The position numbers and the translations under genes were made by a program. DNA of 64,000 nt from Kitasatospora sp. MMS16-BH015 (GTDB lineage: Bacteria; Actinomycetota; Actinomycetes; Streptomycetales; Streptomycetaceae): positions 8,899,859-8,963,858 of the forward strand of contig NZ_CP025394.1 of NCBI RefSeq assembly GCF_002943525.1. Reading direction: 5' to 3'. How positions within the stretch are numbered: position 1 is the first letter of the stretch; each line of letters opens with the position of its first letter. The notes under the pieces were generated by a model. That model made no database searches, had not been told where the DNA came from, and was given only the letters and a program-made list of their open reading frames with translations. This document shows positions 8,998 to 18,406 of the stretch, in pieces.

Positions 8998-11859
8998 TCA
9001 CGGTCTGCAGTCCGTCAGGTCGTCGGTGGTGCCCGCCGGGCGGCCGCAGACCCGGGTCACCTCGATCGGCTTGCCGGCGCTCTGGCGGGCCCGGAGCAGG
9101 GTGATGCCGTGGCCCGGCTGGTCGGCCAGCGGCGGGTAGCGGGTGAAGTCGACGGTGCCGGTGGCCGCGTTGGCGAGGCTGACCGCCCGCAGGCCCGCCA
9201 TCACCGCCGCGATGCCGCCGAGCTGGGAGGCCCCGGCCCGGCCCGCCCCCACGTGCAGGGCCAGCGCCGCGTCGTGGCCGAGCGAGATCGCGCCGTCCGA
9301 GAAGAGGTCGTCCTGGTACGGGTCCGGGCCGGCGACCTGGAGGCCGAGGTCGGCGGCGGCCGTGCCGGCCAGGCCGGAGGGGCCGGCGGTGGCGGCCGGG
9401 TCGGTCAGCGCGACGTAGTAGACCGTGGTGCCGGGTGCCAGGTAGGCGTCCGCGCGGTGGAACCGGGCCTTGGTCAGGTCGTCCCCGGTGAGCACGGTGT
9501 GCACGCCCGCGCAGGCCGGGTCGTTGGCGAGCTGGTGCATCAGCTGGTCGAGGTCGTCGGAGCGGCCGGCCAGGTAGAGCACCGAGGCGGGCCGGGCGGG
9601 CGGGGTCGGCCGGCAGGCCGCGCGCAGGGCGTCGCCGAAGACCGGGTCCCCGTTGGCGGTCAGGTCGTAGACCAGCGGCTGGTCGGCGACGAGCGTCAGC
9701 TTGCCGTCCACGAGCAACTGCCGGCCGTACTTGGCCTGCTCCTGGCTGTACTGGTCGTCGTCCCGGCCCGACGGACGGGTGAGCACCGCCGCCGAGGTGC
9801 CGGGCCCGGTGAGGCCGAGACCGGTCAGCACCTCGGCCAGGGCGTGGGCCTCCTCCTCGTCGGTGGCGGAGAGGCCGAAGTAGTTGAGGTGCCGGCGGGC
9901 CAGGTCGGTGGCGGAGTTGCTGGTGTCCACCACGGCGAGGCCCGCCTGCTGGAGCAGGGCCACGGCCTCTTCGCTGTGCGTGGTGTCCCGGCCGAGGCCG
10001 ACCACCCCGGCGATCGAACGGTCGTGGGCGGCCAGCGCCACGATCCGCCGCACCATGTCGATCTGGTGCCGCATGTCCTGCCCGGCGTTGGCCACCAGCA
10101 CCCGCAGCTTCAGCGGGTCGCTCACATTGGTGCTCAGCTGGGCCAGGTACACCCCGGCCAGCTCCTTGAGGCTGTTGAGCGCGCGCGTCTCCTGGCCGTC
10201 CGAGGCGGTGAGCGAACCGGCGTACACCACCGTCACGTACCGCACGTCCGGCAGCGCCAGCACCCGGTCGTTCTCCTGCCGGATCGCGCTCTCCAGCTCG
10301 GCGAGGCCGGTCTGCGCCCCCGGCGCCTTGGGGTCGCCCTGCCCCGGCAGCGCGCCGCTCAGGCGCACCCCGCTCGGCCGGGCGAAGCCCACCCCGCCGG
10401 TGGCCACCCCGATGCACTCGGGCCGGCCGGCGGGGTCGGGGCGCCAGACGGTGTCGTGGTTGGAGCCGAGCAGCCGCCCCGCGCAGTACTCCCCGGCCAG
10501 CTGCTGGTTGCGCAGCAGCCCGCCGCAGGCGGCCAGCACCAGCACGGCCAGCACCGCCCAGCGCGACCAGAGTACCCAGGCCGTCCGGCGCACCGGCACC
10601 GGCGCGAGCGAGGTGGTGGCCTCGGCGCCCAGCTCGGCCCGGGAGAGCCGCACCGGCAGCGTCCAGGCCAGCGCGCGGCCCCCGCTCGGGGCCTGACGGA
10701 CCCGCAGGTTGCTCACCCAGTTCTCGTACGGGCCGCCGCGCCGCCCGTCCTCCGCCGGCCCCGGGCCGCCCGCCTCCAGCCAGAGCGCCACGTCCGCGTG
10801 CCCGATGCCCGCCACCACCAGCAGCGGGTCCTGCTCGCTGCGGCGGCTGCGCACGTCGCTGATCGCGCCCAGCACCCGCAGCCCGCCGTTGGCCGCCCCG
10901 GCCCGGGGCAGGAAGACCACCGGCGGCACCCGGCGCTTGCGCCCGCGCAGATCCGGCGCCCAGGCCCGGTGCGCCACCCGCAGGTCCTCCAGCAGCGCCA
11001 GGGTGCGCAGCTGGAGGTGGAACTGCTGCGCCCGGTCCCGCTCCTCGGCCGGGGTGGTGTCCAGCTGCGCCTTGATGATCTCCCCGGCCACCTCGCGGGC
11101 CCGGGCCTGGGTCACGTCCCAGGACATCCGGGGCCGCCAGAGCGACCAGGCCGCCGCCTGCCGCCCGGAGGCGGCCAGGAAGGTGGTGGTGGCGAACCAG
11201 CGGCTGGCCTGGCCGAGCCAGGAGAGCGGCGCGGTGTTGCGGCGCACCCAGCCGGTCAGCAGCAGCACCAGGAAGGAGCCGAGCACCACACTGAGCACCA
11301 CCTCCCAGTGCGCCTGGGTGAGCAGGGTGGTCAGCCCGGCCAGCACGAAGGCGCCGATCAGGGTGGTGGAGTTGAAGAGGGGCGAGAGTGCCTGCTGGAG
11401 CCCGGGCGTGCGGCGGGCCGGCCGCCAGTGCAGCTCGCGCAGCCGCACCAGCACCGCCTCCACCCGGTCCTCCGGCGGCAGCCCGGCCGGTTCGGCGGCG
11501 AGCACGTGGTGGGCGGCCGCCTCGATCGCGGCGACCAGCCGTGAGCGCGGGGTCGGGTATCCCCGGTACCAGGCAGGGCCCCGGCGGGCCCAGGGCCCGC
11601 GGGCGATCGCCTCCAGGGCCGCGATCGCGTTGCGGTGCGGATCGCCGTCCTCGGGCGGGACCACCAGCCGGTAGGGCAGGCCGCCGCTCTCCTGCGCCTC
11701 CTGAACGGCCGTCACCACCGCCGCGACCTCGGCGTCCAGCGCCGGGTCGGCCTCGGCCGCGTGCAGCACCACCACCGGCATCGGCAGCCGGGCCCGGGAG
11801 AACTGGTCGATCAGCCCCCGGAAGAGCGTGTCCACCTCGTACCGCGCGGTCGTGCGCAC
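8998..11859 (-). CDS. Large membrane protein with external solute-binding-like domain
   Basis: A 953-residue protein from GTG 11859 (GAGG upstream). Residues 1-160 are predicted cytoplasmic, with a FRGLIDQF start and a PVVVLHA strand. Two hydrophobic helices lie at about 165-183 and 186-204. A second cytoplasmic part at 210-425 has VPPVVFLPRAG and DPLLVVAG strands resembling a degraded NTPase-type core, but no Walker A motif is visible. A third helix lies at 428-447. Residues 450-953 are external and resemble type-1 periplasmic-binding folds (GVVGLGRDTTHSEEAV, LAVVDTSNSATDL, VLYLAGRSDDL). Likely a ligand-sensing membrane protein; this is inference. The next gene to the right (12097) is divergent. 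Confidence 0.7.
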   Translation of the reverse strand: MRTTARYEVDTLFRGLIDQFSRARLPMPVVVLHAAEADPALDAEVAAVVTAVQEAQESGGLPYRLVVPPEDGDPHRNAIAALEAIARGPWARRGPAWYRGYPTPRSRLVAAIEAAAHHVLAAEPAGLPPEDRVEAVLVRLRELHWRPARRTPGLQQALSPLFNSTTLIGAFVLAGLTTLLTQAHWEVVLSVVLGSFLVLLLTGWVRRNTAPLSWLGQASRWFATTTFLAASGRQAAAWSLWRPRMSWDVTQARAREVAGEIIKAQLDTTPAEERDRAQQFHLQLRTLALLEDLRVAHRAWAPDLRGRKRRVPPVVFLPRAGAANGGLRVLGAISDVRSRRSEQDPLLVVAGIGHADVALWLEAGGPGPAEDGRRGGPYENWVSNLRVRQAPSGGRALAWTLPVRLSRAELGAEATTSLAPVPVRRTAWVLWSRWAVLAVLVLAACGGLLRNQQLAGEYCAGRLLGSNHDTVWRPDPAGRPECIGVATGGVGFARPSGVRLSGALPGQGDPKAPGAQTGLAELESAIRQENDRVLALPDVRYVTVVYAGSLTASDGQETRALNSLKELAGVYLAQLSTNVSDPLKLRVLVANAGQDMRHQIDMVRRIVALAAHDRSIAGVVGLGRDTTHSEEAVALLQQAGLAVVDTSNSATDLARRHLNYFGLSATDEEEAHALAEVLTGLGLTGPGTSAAVLTRPSGRDDDQYSQEQAKYGRQLLVDGKLTLVADQPLVYDLTANGDPVFGDALRAACRPTPPARPASVLYLAGRSDDLDQLMHQLANDPACAGVHTVLTGDDLTKARFHRADAYLAPGTTVYYVALTDPAATAGPSGLAGTAAADLGLQVAGPDPYQDDLFSDGAISLGHDAALALHVGAGRAGASQLGGIAAVMAGLRAVSLANAATGTVDFTRYPPLADQPGHGITLLRARQSAGKPIEVTRVCGRPAGTTDDLTDCRP

Positions 11860-12096
11860 CCCGCCGACCGCCTCGCCACTCCGTGCCGAACCGAGCGCCA
11901 CCGCCACCCCCGCAGGTCCGCCGCGCCGCTGCCGCGGCACCCGCGAGTGTAGAACGCCGCACCCGTTCCGCGACACGGATCCGCAGGAGTCGGGGCCGCG
12001 CTCCGCGACACGGATCGGCACAGGTCGAGGCTCCCTTGATCACGATGGTCCGGTCTGCTTTGCTGGCCCGGTTCGACGAGGGGGAGTGACAGGATC

Positions 12097-13659
12097 ATGC
12101 GGATAGCCGACGGGCCGTCAGGCCGGGGCGGGGTCGATGCCGCCGGGACCGGCGGGTTCCTCGACCGGGGGGCCGGGACCGGGCGGGCCGAGACCGCGCT
12201 CGCGCTGGCCTTCCGCCGGATCGCGATCGCGTTGGTGCTGCTCGCGCTCGGGCTCACCCTCTCGCTCTTCCACCACCCCCGGCCGGTCTACGCGCCGCCC
12301 GTGGTGCTCGCCCTCGCGGCGGTGGCCGGCCTCGGCTGGAGCATCGCCGTACGCACCCCGGCCGCGGGCCCGGCCGCCCGCCCGAAGGATGGCCGCCTGA
12401 AGGGTGGCCGCCCGGCGGATGGCCACCCGGCGGAAGTGCCGGCCGGCCACCCGCAGCCGCCGGCCCGGCTGCCGCTGCCCCGCTCCGGGGTCGGCTGGCG
12501 GCACCGCACCTACCTCGCCACCCTGCTGCTGCTCGCCATCGCGGTGCTCGCCACGCTGCCCAGCAATGCCGAGGACGGCCGCTACCGCGCCTTCCAACGG
12601 GCCGGCGCCGCCGTCACCCAGGGCAGGATCGCCCAGCGCCCCGAGCACCAGAAGACGGTGGACCACAGCGGCGGCAAGGGCCAGCAGCGCTACCAGCACT
12701 CCACCGCCGACCTGGTGGTCGCGCTGCCCGGCCGGGACGGCCGCAGCGAACTGGTCAAGGTGCGCGGGGCCTCCGCCGACACCATCTTCAGCAGGGGCGG
12801 CACCGTCACCGTGCTGTACGCGCCCGGGGCGCCCTGGCTGGGCGGGGTGGTAGACGACTCGGAGGACCTCTCGGCCTACCTGCCGGGCCTGTTCCGGCCC
12901 CCGGCCGCGCCGGTGGCCGCGCTGCTCGGGGTGTACGGCTTCGTGATGTTCGGCTGGATCTTCACCGTGCTCAACCACCGGGGGCGGGCCAAGGCCAAGG
13001 TGGTCCGGGCCGACAGCGCCGCCGGGGCCGTCCCGGCCGTACGGGCCGAGGTGGTGGCCGCCGTCCGCGAGGACACCACCGGGCCCGGCAACCGCCCGGG
13101 CACCGCCGCCGTCAGCTCCCGCCACTGGCTCGAGCTGCGCAGCGGCGCCACCACCGTGCAGCTGGCCCTGGCCGACCCGCACTCCGGCCCCTTCCTCGCC
13201 GAGCGCCTGGCCGGCCGCCCCGGCTGGCTGGTCTCCGCCCGCCGCTGGCGGCTGATCAAGGACGAGCAGCCGCTGGCCTTCGTCACCGACGACGGCGAGG
13301 TGGTCTGGGGCGCCATCCGCGGCTACGACGCCGGCTTCGACCGCCTGTTCGGCGTGAACCGCGACGGCGGCCGCCGGTCGGAGGAGCGCGAGCCGCAGCC
13401 CACCGACGCCACCCGGCCGACCCGGCTGGCCCCCCGGGTCGTCCACCCCGGCTGGGCCACCGACGGCCTGACCGCCCTGCTGCTCGCCCTCACCCTGGTC
13501 GCCACCGCCCCCACCCTGCTCACCGCCTCCCGCCCCTTCGACCACCCGTTCAGCTACGGCGCCCCGCTGCTGGTCGCCGCGCTGGCCGGCCACGCCCTCG
13601 CCTGGCAGTACCGCACCCGCCGCCTGCGGTGGACGGTCCGCACCGCCGAGGCGTACTGA
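12097..13659 (+). CDS. Multi-pass membrane protein, unknown
   Basis: A 520-residue protein from ATG 12097 with GGAG 10 bases upstream. Hydrophobic helices lie near residues 40-58, 65-82, 138-155, about 275-295, and two near the C-terminus. A Pro/Gly/Lys linker with short imperfect repeats (DGRLKGG, DGHPAE) lies between helices 2 and 3. An extracytoplasmic loop after helix 3 contains HSTADLVVALPG. Family not recognised. It is divergent from the receptor-like gene and could share a promoter region with it. Confidence 0.75.
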   Translation: MRIADGPSGRGGVDAAGTGGFLDRGAGTGRAETALALAFRRIAIALVLLALGLTLSLFHHPRPVYAPPVVLALAAVAGLGWSIAVRTPAAGPAARPKDGRLKGGRPADGHPAEVPAGHPQPPARLPLPRSGVGWRHRTYLATLLLLAIAVLATLPSNAEDGRYRAFQRAGAAVTQGRIAQRPEHQKTVDHSGGKGQQRYQHSTADLVVALPGRDGRSELVKVRGASADTIFSRGGTVTVLYAPGAPWLGGVVDDSEDLSAYLPGLFRPPAAPVAALLGVYGFVMFGWIFTVLNHRGRAKAKVVRADSAAGAVPAVRAEVVAAVREDTTGPGNRPGTAAVSSRHWLELRSGATTVQLALADPHSGPFLAERLAGRPGWLVSARRWRLIKDEQPLAFVTDDGEVVWGAIRGYDAGFDRLFGVNRDGGRRSEEREPQPTDATRPTRLAPRVVHPGWATDGLTALLLALTLVATAPTLLTASRPFDHPFSYGAPLLVAALAGHALAWQYRTRRLRWTVRTAEAY

Positions 13660-13666
13660 CCGGCGG

Positions 13667-14377
13667 TCAGCGGTGCAGCAGCCGCCGGACGGCGGTCACC
13701 GGGTCGAACGGCCCGCCCACCCCGGCCGTGGACCGCCCGCGCACCAGCGGGTAGCAGGCCAGCCCGAGCAGCACGGCGGTGAGGTGCCCGACATCGGTGA
13801 AGGTGCGCCCGGTCACCACCGCCGAGCCGTAGAACAGCAGCACACCGGCAAGGTACAGGTACCGCCAGGGCGTCACGATCAGGTACACCAGCACCGCCTC
13901 GACCCCGGCCAGCGCGTAGCTCACCCCGTAGTCCAGGGTGTACCGGGCCGATTCGGGCGCGTGCCCGTGGTTGATCGCCCAGAGCAGCACGCCCTCGCTG
14001 ATGAAGGTCGCGCCCACGTGCGCGATCAGCAGCACCAGCAGCCACCGGCCCGTCCCGAGCCAGCGCTCGGCGGGCACGTGGAAGAGGTTGTACAGCAGGA
14101 AGTAGAAGAACCACCCGCCGCCCGCGATCCAGAGCGCACTCGTGATCAGCACCCGGACCGGGTCCCGGCTGAGGTACTCGATGTTGGTGGACCGCTTCTC
14201 CAGCATCCAGTCGCTGAGCTCCGGCGAGACGTGCCGCGTCACCTGCGTGGTGAAGAACAGGATCGCCAGCCAGACGAAGGTCCCCGGCGCCCGCCGCACG
14301 TACCGCCAGGCCCAGGCCGCCGCCCGCCGCACCCGCAGCCCGACCGAGGGCTTCGCCACCGCCCCGGGCCCGGTCAC
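13667..14377 (-). CDS. Rhomboid-like membrane protein
   Basis: A 236-residue protein whose GTG start (14377) overlaps the TGA of the ClC gene as GTGA, so the two are translationally coupled. About six membrane helices are seen. GVSYALAG and DVGHLTAVLLG place a Ser and a His in positions like those of the rhomboid Ser-His pair, and AHVGATFISEG resembles the rhomboid HxxxN region without the Asn. Actinomycetes have many such rhomboid-like proteins. Protease activity is plausible but not shown. Confidence 0.7.
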   Translation of the reverse strand: MTGPGAVAKPSVGLRVRRAAAWAWRYVRRAPGTFVWLAILFFTTQVTRHVSPELSDWMLEKRSTNIEYLSRDPVRVLITSALWIAGGGWFFYFLLYNLFHVPAERWLGTGRWLLVLLIAHVGATFISEGVLLWAINHGHAPESARYTLDYGVSYALAGVEAVLVYLIVTPWRYLYLAGVLLFYGSAVVTGRTFTDVGHLTAVLLGLACYPLVRGRSTAGVGGPFDPVTAVRRLLHR

Positions 14378-15747
14378 GCCGACGCCCCTTCCGCTTCCTC
14401 CGCCGCGTGCGGGGGCGCCGCCGCCTTCACGCCGGGGCGCCGGCCGCGCAGCAGCTCGCCGGTCACGAAGGCCGTCACGGCGGCCACGATCAGCAGCGGC
14501 GTCGAATCGGCCGCCTCGCCGCCGAGCAGCGCCGCGGCGAGCACCGTACTGGTGACGGGCAGTCCGGTGATGGCGGCGCCGGCGGCGGCCAGCCCGGCGG
14601 CCAGGCCCGGCTGGATGCCGAAGCCCGGCAGGCCGCCGCAGGCCACGCCGATGGCGGCGCCGATCAGCACGGCCGGGAAGATCGGGCCACCGCGCAGGCT
14701 GCCGAGGGCCACCGACCAGCCGAGGCCCTTGAAGGCCACCAGCGCGACCAGCGCGCCCACCGACCAGGCGTGCGGATTCGCCGCGAGCGCGCCCAGGGTG
14801 GCCTGCCCGGAGAGCGCCGCCTCCTCCGGCGAGCGCCCGGTGACCAGCGCGTACGCCGCGATGCAGGCGCCGACGGCCACCGCGCAGAGCACGATCCGCG
14901 GGCCCGTGGCCCGGGCACCGGTGAAGGCCGCCACCCGGTGCCCCACCCGCTGGCCGGTCACCACCACCACGGCGACCAGCACGGCCACCGGCACGCCCCA
15001 GAGGAAGTCCCCCGGATCCGGCACCCCGCTCGGCGGCTGGGCCGGCAGGGCCAGCGCCCCGACCGACAGGCCGGTCCAGTGCCCGAACCCGGTGAAGACC
15101 AGGGCCCCGACGCCGCTGGCCAGCAGACAGGGCAGCAGCAGGACGGCCAGCTGCGGGCCGCCCAGGCCCGCCGCCTCGATCACCATCACCGCCGCCACGA
15201 TCGGACTGCCGAAGATGGTGGAGATCGCGGCGGTGGACCCGGCCATCCCGAGGATCACGCCCAGCTTCGGCTGCGCGGCCCGCTTGGCCGACCGCACGGC
15301 CAGCAGCGCCAACCCGCTGCCGATCGCCATCAGCGGGGCCTCCGGACCGAGCACCGTCCCCAGTGGCAGACAGGCGAGCGCCGCCAGCACCACTCCCGGC
15401 ACCTCCAGCGGCTGGGTCGGCGGCCCGCCCAGCCCCAGCACGGGGGTGTGCCCGCCGTGCCCGGGCAACCGGGTGACCACCGGAGCCAGCAGCAGCCCGG
15501 CCAGCAGCAGCGCGGGCAGCGGCCACCACCAGGGCGCCCGGTCGAAGCCGGCCGCATCCGGGAGCGACTCCCAGACCCAGTGCTGGAGTTCGTGCTCCAG
15601 CCCGACGAACCCGAAGGCCGCCAAGGACACCGGCGCCCCCACCAGCACCGACACCCCGAGCATGCCCAGGTACCCACGGCTGGTCAGCACCCGCCGCAGC
15701 TGCCCCGCCTGATCGTCCGCGCCCGCCTGCGGCTGCTGCGCACCCAC
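14374..15747 (-). CDS. ClC-family chloride channel or H+/Cl- antiporter
   Basis: A 457-residue, about ten-helix protein from GTG 15747, with GAGGGG 6 bases upstream; an ATG at 15843 has no ribosome site. Family signatures are GPEAPLMAIG (the GxExP motif with the gating Glu), MAGSTAAISTIFGSPI, and GGPIFPAVLIGAAIG (the GxFxP motif). It likely moves chloride across the membrane. Upstream partner of the rhomboid-like gene in a two-gene operon. Confidence 0.88.
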   Translation of the reverse strand: MGAQQPQAGADDQAGQLRRVLTSRGYLGMLGVSVLVGAPVSLAAFGFVGLEHELQHWVWESLPDAAGFDRAPWWWPLPALLLAGLLLAPVVTRLPGHGGHTPVLGLGGPPTQPLEVPGVVLAALACLPLGTVLGPEAPLMAIGSGLALLAVRSAKRAAQPKLGVILGMAGSTAAISTIFGSPIVAAVMVIEAAGLGGPQLAVLLLPCLLASGVGALVFTGFGHWTGLSVGALALPAQPPSGVPDPGDFLWGVPVAVLVAVVVVTGQRVGHRVAAFTGARATGPRIVLCAVAVGACIAAYALVTGRSPEEAALSGQATLGALAANPHAWSVGALVALVAFKGLGWSVALGSLRGGPIFPAVLIGAAIGVACGGLPGFGIQPGLAAGLAAAGAAITGLPVTSTVLAAALLGGEAADSTPLLIVAAVTAFVTGELLRGRRPGVKAAAPPHAAEEAEGASA

Positions 15748-15886
15748 ACCTCGCCCCTCACCCGGCCACCGACCCCTGCCGGGTCTCCCGGCCCGAGTCT
15801 TCACCGCCCACGCCCACCCCGCACGGCGGCGCACACCCCGCATCACCCGGCCGGGCGAGTCGGGAGCCGCTGCCGGAGAGCGGGGG

Positions 15887-16120
15887 TCAGGAGGCGGTCG
15901 GCACGCCGAAGTCGGCGCCGGAGATCTCGGACAGCTCGGCCACGATCGCGTTCGGCGGACCACCGAGCGCCGCCAACTCGGCTCGGAGCTCGGCGGCGAG
16001 TACCCAGGCCTGCTCGTGGTGCAGGGGTGGCACCCCCTCCGGCCGACCGGATTCGTGCACGCCCAGCGCCGGGTGCCGGCGGCCGAGGAAGGGCCGCACG
16101 CTGGTGCGACCGTGCCTCAT
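15887..16120 (-). CDS. Small conserved-looking hypothetical protein
   Basis: A 77-residue frame from ATG 16120, read divergently from the HAD gene. Codon third positions are almost all G or C, as in neighbouring genes. The product begins with basic residues and has a helical centre (EQAWVLAAELRAELAAL) and an acidic C-terminal part (VAELSEISGADFG). No ribosome site is obvious. Function unknown. Confidence 0.5.
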   Translation of the reverse strand: MRHGRTSVRPFLGRRHPALGVHESGRPEGVPPLHHEQAWVLAAELRAELAALGGPPNAIVAELSEISGADFGVPTAS

Positions 16121-16136
16121 ACGGCATGATCATCCG

Positions 16137-16790
16137 GTGATAGGTCCATCTGAGCGGCTCGGCCGCACCCCCTACGTCCTGTTCGACGTGGACGGCACGC
16201 TGATCGACGCGGTGAGCAACCAGCGTCGGGTCTGGGCGGCCTGGGCCCAGCGGTACGGGTTGGACGGGGCGGCGGTGTACGAGGTGGCGCTGCGGACGCG
16301 GCCCGCCGAGACCTTCGCCGAGGTGGCCCCCGGGCGGGATCCGCAGGAGTGCCTGGCCCTGCTGCACGAGCTCGAGGACGAGGACGTGCGGACCGGGGTC
16401 TACTCGGCCTTCGCCGGCGCGGCCGAGTTGCTGCGCGCGCTGCCGCAGGACACCTGGGCCCTGGTGACCTCGAACTACGAGCACCGCGTGCGCGGGCGGT
16501 TCGAGCGGACCGGCCTGCCGGTGCCGGGCCTGATCGTGGACGCCGCGGCCGTGGTGGAGGGCAAGCCCTCGCCCGTGCCGTACCTGCGGGCGGCCGAGTT
16601 GCTCGGTGCGGAGCCGGCCGACTGCCTGGTGATCGAGGACGCCCCGTCCGGGGTGCGGGCGGGGGCCCGGGCCGGGATGACGGTGTGGAACGTGAACACC
16701 GAGGCCCCCGTCGAGGGCTCGCACCGTCACTTCACCACCCTGGCCGCAGCCGCCCCGCACATCCTCGCCTTCGCCTCCGGACGAGCCTGA
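16137..16790 (+). CDS. HAD-family hydrolase, phosphoglycolate phosphatase-like
   Basis: A 217-residue HAD hydrolase from GTG 16137. Motif I is FDVDGTL (D17, D19), motif II is VTSNYEH, motif III Lys is in GKPSPVPY, and motif IV is IEDAPSGVRAG. The helical cap between motifs I and II makes it a subfamily I enzyme of the phosphatase/phosphoglycolate or beta-phosphoglucomutase type. Substrate unknown. It starts 16 bases from the divergent small gene. Confidence 0.88.
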   Translation: MIGPSERLGRTPYVLFDVDGTLIDAVSNQRRVWAAWAQRYGLDGAAVYEVALRTRPAETFAEVAPGRDPQECLALLHELEDEDVRTGVYSAFAGAAELLRALPQDTWALVTSNYEHRVRGRFERTGLPVPGLIVDAAAVVEGKPSPVPYLRAAELLGAEPADCLVIEDAPSGVRAGARAGMTVWNVNTEAPVEGSHRHFTTLAAAAPHILAFASGRA

Positions 16791-16804
16791 GACGGGCGAA
16801 GGAC

Positions 16805-16840
16805 CTGAAGCAGGGGAAGGGGCTGAAGCAGAGGAAGGGG
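16805..16840. repeat. 18-bp near-perfect tandem repeat
   Basis: CTGAAGCAGGGGAAGGGG is followed by a copy with one change. It lies between the HAD and PAP2-kinase genes and is purine-rich on the top strand. No coding role is seen. Confidence 0.7.
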
Positions 16841-16921
16841 TCGAAGGGCGACCGGGCCCCGGACACGCCCGGCCACGGCCACCGACGGGCGGCAGGGCCT
16901 GACGGGCCGTAGGGTCGGGGG

Positions 16922-18400
16922 ATGGGAGCCGTAGCAGAGTACGACCGACGGCTGTTCGGCCGACTGGCCCGCAGCCGACGCGCGGTGCCGGGGCTGCGGC
17001 GGCTGAGCCGGGCCGCCGACCACGGGGTGTTGTGGGCGGGGGTGGCCGGGGCGCTGGCGGTGAGCGGGGACCGGACGGCGCGGCGGGCGGCGCTGCGCGG
17101 GATGGGGGCGCTCGGGCTGGCCTCGGCGGCGGCGAACGTGGCCGCGAAGGCGGCGGTGCGCAGGCCCCGGCCGCTGCTGGACGAGGTGCCGCTGGTGCGG
17201 CAGCTGCTCAGGCAGCCGCTGACCTCCTCCTTCCCGTCCGGGCACGCGGCCTCGGCGGCGGCCTTCGCGACCGGGGTGGCGATCGAATCCCCGGTGCTCG
17301 GGCTGCTGGTCGCGCCGGTGGCGGCGGCCGTGGCGGCCTCCCGGGTGTACGTCGGCGTGCACTACCCGAGCGACGTGCTGGCCGGCGCCGCGCTCGGCGG
17401 CGGCCTGGCGCTGCTCACCCTGCGCTGGTGGCCGCGCCGCTCGGACGCCCCGGCGGCCGTCGCCCCGCCGGGCCTCGCGGCGCCCGCGCTGCCCGGCGGC
17501 CGGGGCCTGACCGTGGTGGTCAACCCGCACTCGGGCCAGAACGGCCTGCCCGCCCCCGTCCAGCCCGAACCGGTGGCCGACCAGCTGCGCGAACTGCTGC
17601 CGGAGGCCGAGATCCTGGTCGCCGGGCCCGAGGAGGACTTGGCCGACCTGGTGAAACGGGCCGTCGAGCAGGCCCGCGGGGCGGGCGGCGCGCTCGGCGT
17701 CTGCGGCGGCGACGGCACGGTCAACCTGGCCGCGACCGCCGCCCACCGCGCCGAGCTGCCGCTCGCGGTCTTCCCCGGCGGCACGCTCAACCACTTCGCC
17801 GCCGACCTCGGCGTGCCCGACCTGCGGGCCGCCGCCGAGGCGGTGGAGAGCGGCAGCGCCGTCGGGGTCGACCTCGCGATGGCCAACGATGGCGAGGAGC
17901 GGGCGTACTTCCTCAACACCTTCAGCATCGGGATCTACCCGGAGCTGGTCCGGGTCCGCGAACGGCACGAGAAGCGGCTCGGCAAGTGGCCCGCGCTCGC
18001 GCTGGCGCTGGCCGAGGTGCTGCGCAGCGCCGAGCCGACCCACCTGAGCGTCTCCGGGGTGCCGCGCACGCTCTGGCTGCTGTTCGCGGGCAACGGCCGG
18101 TACGAGCCCGCCGGGTTCGCGCCGACCCACCGGGGCAGCCTGGCCGACGGCCGGCTGGACATCCGCGCGGTGGACGGCAGCGCTCCGTTCGCCCGGACCA
18201 GGCTGCTGGCCGCCTTCCTGACCGGCACCCTCGGCACCAGCCGGGTCTACCGCGAGGCCCGGCTGACCACCCTCGACCTCACCGACCTGCGCGGAGTCAC
18301 CGACTTCTCGGTGGACGGCGAGGTGCGGCCGGCGCCGGAGCGGCTCCGGCTTACGAAGCCGGGCCGCCCCCTCACCGTCTACCGGCCGAGCGTGGAGTGA
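16922..18400 (+). CDS. PAP2 phosphatase-diacylglycerol kinase fusion
   Basis: A 492-residue fusion. The N-terminal PAP2 domain (about 30-165) has the three phosphatase motifs: KAAVRRPRP, PSGHA and SRVYVGVHYPSDV, with membrane helices between. The C-terminal lipid-kinase domain (about 195-490) begins VVVNPHSG and has the ATP-binding GGDGTVN and GGTLNHFA motifs and FSIGIYPE. Such fusions in actinomycetes are thought to dephosphorylate and rephosphorylate membrane lipids. ATG 16922 has AGGGTCGGGGG upstream. The real lipid substrate is not known. Confidence 0.92.
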   Translation: MGAVAEYDRRLFGRLARSRRAVPGLRRLSRAADHGVLWAGVAGALAVSGDRTARRAALRGMGALGLASAAANVAAKAAVRRPRPLLDEVPLVRQLLRQPLTSSFPSGHAASAAAFATGVAIESPVLGLLVAPVAAAVAASRVYVGVHYPSDVLAGAALGGGLALLTLRWWPRRSDAPAAVAPPGLAAPALPGGRGLTVVVNPHSGQNGLPAPVQPEPVADQLRELLPEAEILVAGPEEDLADLVKRAVEQARGAGGALGVCGGDGTVNLAATAAHRAELPLAVFPGGTLNHFAADLGVPDLRAAAEAVESGSAVGVDLAMANDGEERAYFLNTFSIGIYPELVRVRERHEKRLGKWPALALALAEVLRSAEPTHLSVSGVPRTLWLLFAGNGRYEPAGFAPTHRGSLADGRLDIRAVDGSAPFARTRLLAAFLTGTLGTSRVYREARLTTLDLTDLRGVTDFSVDGEVRPAPERLRLTKPGRPLTVYRPSVE

Positions 18401-18406
18401 GCGGGC

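Noticed and set aside
9109..11544. 811-residue rightward frame opposite the receptor gene
   Set aside because: His/Gly/Arg-rich antisense shadow; no domain or ribosome site.
7811..12043. 1410-residue leftward frame
   Set aside because: Shadow of the YdcF-like and receptor genes; Gln/Pro/Arg-biased composition and no start signal.
15843..16760. Leftward frame opposite the HAD gene
   Set aside because: Antisense shadow; the HAD motifs on the other strand are clear.
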